A stretch of DNA of 7,470 nt from Candidatus Bipolaricaulota bacterium. Its GTDB lineage: Bacteria; Bipolaricaulota; Bipolaricaulia; Bipolaricaulales; Bipolaricaulaceae. How positions within the stretch are numbered: position 1 is the stretch's first letter; each line of letters begins with the position of its first letter. A program made the translations under genes and the position numbers. This document shows, in pieces, positions 7,232 to 7,470 of the stretch. Location: NCBI GenBank assembly GCA_015661965.1, contig DQVA01000056.1, forward strand, positions 1-7,470. The letters are read 5' to 3'. The notes below the pieces were generated by a model, which saw only the letters and a program-made list of their open reading frames with translations, was not told the origin of the DNA and made no database searches.

Positions 7232-7470
7232 TCCTGATCGGGGAGCGGATAAACGCTGGGTTCAAAGACATCGCCCGCGCCATCCGGGAGCACGACCCGG
7301 AGCCCATCGTGAAGTGGGCCGAAAAGCAGGCCGCCGCCGGGGCGGACTACCTGGATGTGAACATCGGCGCCGCCTCCCGGGACCCTGAGGACATGGCCTG
7401 GCTGGTGGAGGTGGTGCAAGGGGCGGTTCCCACCCCGATCTCGGTGGACAGCAACCGCCCGGAGGTGATC
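7228..7470 (+). CDS. acsE: Methyltetrahydrofolate:corrinoid protein methyltransferase AcsE, 5' part
   Basis: This is the first 81 codons of a gene that runs off the right edge; family members are about 260-270 residues. The enzyme transfers the methyl group of 5-methyl-tetrahydrofolate to Co(I) of the AcsC/AcsD protein, linking the folate branch to acetyl-CoA synthase. The fragment opens with MILIGERIN, the typical start of pterin-binding methyltransferases of this group. It contains LDVNIG (Asp43, Asn45, Gly47) and SVDSN (Asp74), which correspond to the folate-pterin binding strands of the TIM barrel; Asp74 aligns by eye with Asp75 of Moorella AcsE. The ATG overlaps the acsD stop (ATGA), with a GGAGG at 7219-7223 four bases upstream. 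A related MetH-like pterin-binding domain is the alternative, but the position after acsD strongly favours AcsE. Confidence 0.94.
   Translation, partial: MILIGERINAGFKDIARAIREHDPEPIVKWAEKQAAAGADYLDVNIGAASRDPEDMAWLVEVVQGAVPTPISVDSNRPEVI

Overview
The window is a same-strand block of six genes from a bacterial Wood-Ljungdahl (reductive acetyl-CoA) pathway operon. In order they are: acetyl-CoA synthase (acsB), corrinoid iron-sulfur protein large subunit (acsC), the reductive activator of the corrinoid protein (RACo, acsV/orf7), a CooC/AcsF-type nickel-insertion ATPase, corrinoid protein small subunit (acsD), and the first 81 codons of the methyltetrahydrofolate:corrinoid protein methyltransferase (acsE). 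From memory, this is the order of the classical acs operon in Moorella thermoacetica and Carboxydothermus hydrogenoformans. I see no new type of system here; the identifications rest on diagnostic metal-binding and nucleotide-binding motifs.

Layout: acsB fills bases 5-2221 and may begin further upstream. A 42-base gap carries a strong ribosome binding site for acsC (2264-3604). The remaining genes are packed head to tail with overlapping stop and start codons: acsV overlaps acsC, cooC/acsF starts in an ATGA overlap (5505), acsD in a TGATG overlap (6254) and acsE in an ATGA overlap (7228). This packing implies one polycistronic transcript with translational coupling. I found no terminator, tRNA, repeat array or mobile element, and no gap longer than 42 bases.

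How the genes work together: AcsE moves the methyl group of methyl-tetrahydrofolate onto the cobalt of the AcsC/AcsD corrinoid protein. RACo re-reduces cobalt that has been oxidised to Co(II), using ATP and its 2Fe-2S cluster. The corrinoid protein hands the methyl group to the nickel A-cluster of AcsB, which joins it to CO and CoA. The CooC/AcsF ATPase matures the nickel site. The CO dehydrogenase gene (acsA/cooS) is not in the window; by analogy it would lie just upstream.

Organism: a strict anaerobe with a G+C-rich genome (about two thirds G+C by eye), good Shine-Dalgarno sites and full-length bacterial-type AcsB rather than the shorter archaeal CdhC. Candidate lineages include acetogenic or CO-using Firmicutes, Bipolaricaulota (Acetothermia), Chloroflexota and anaerobic Actinobacteriota. 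The sequence alone does not let me choose. The pathway may run towards acetate/carbon fixation or in the oxidative direction.
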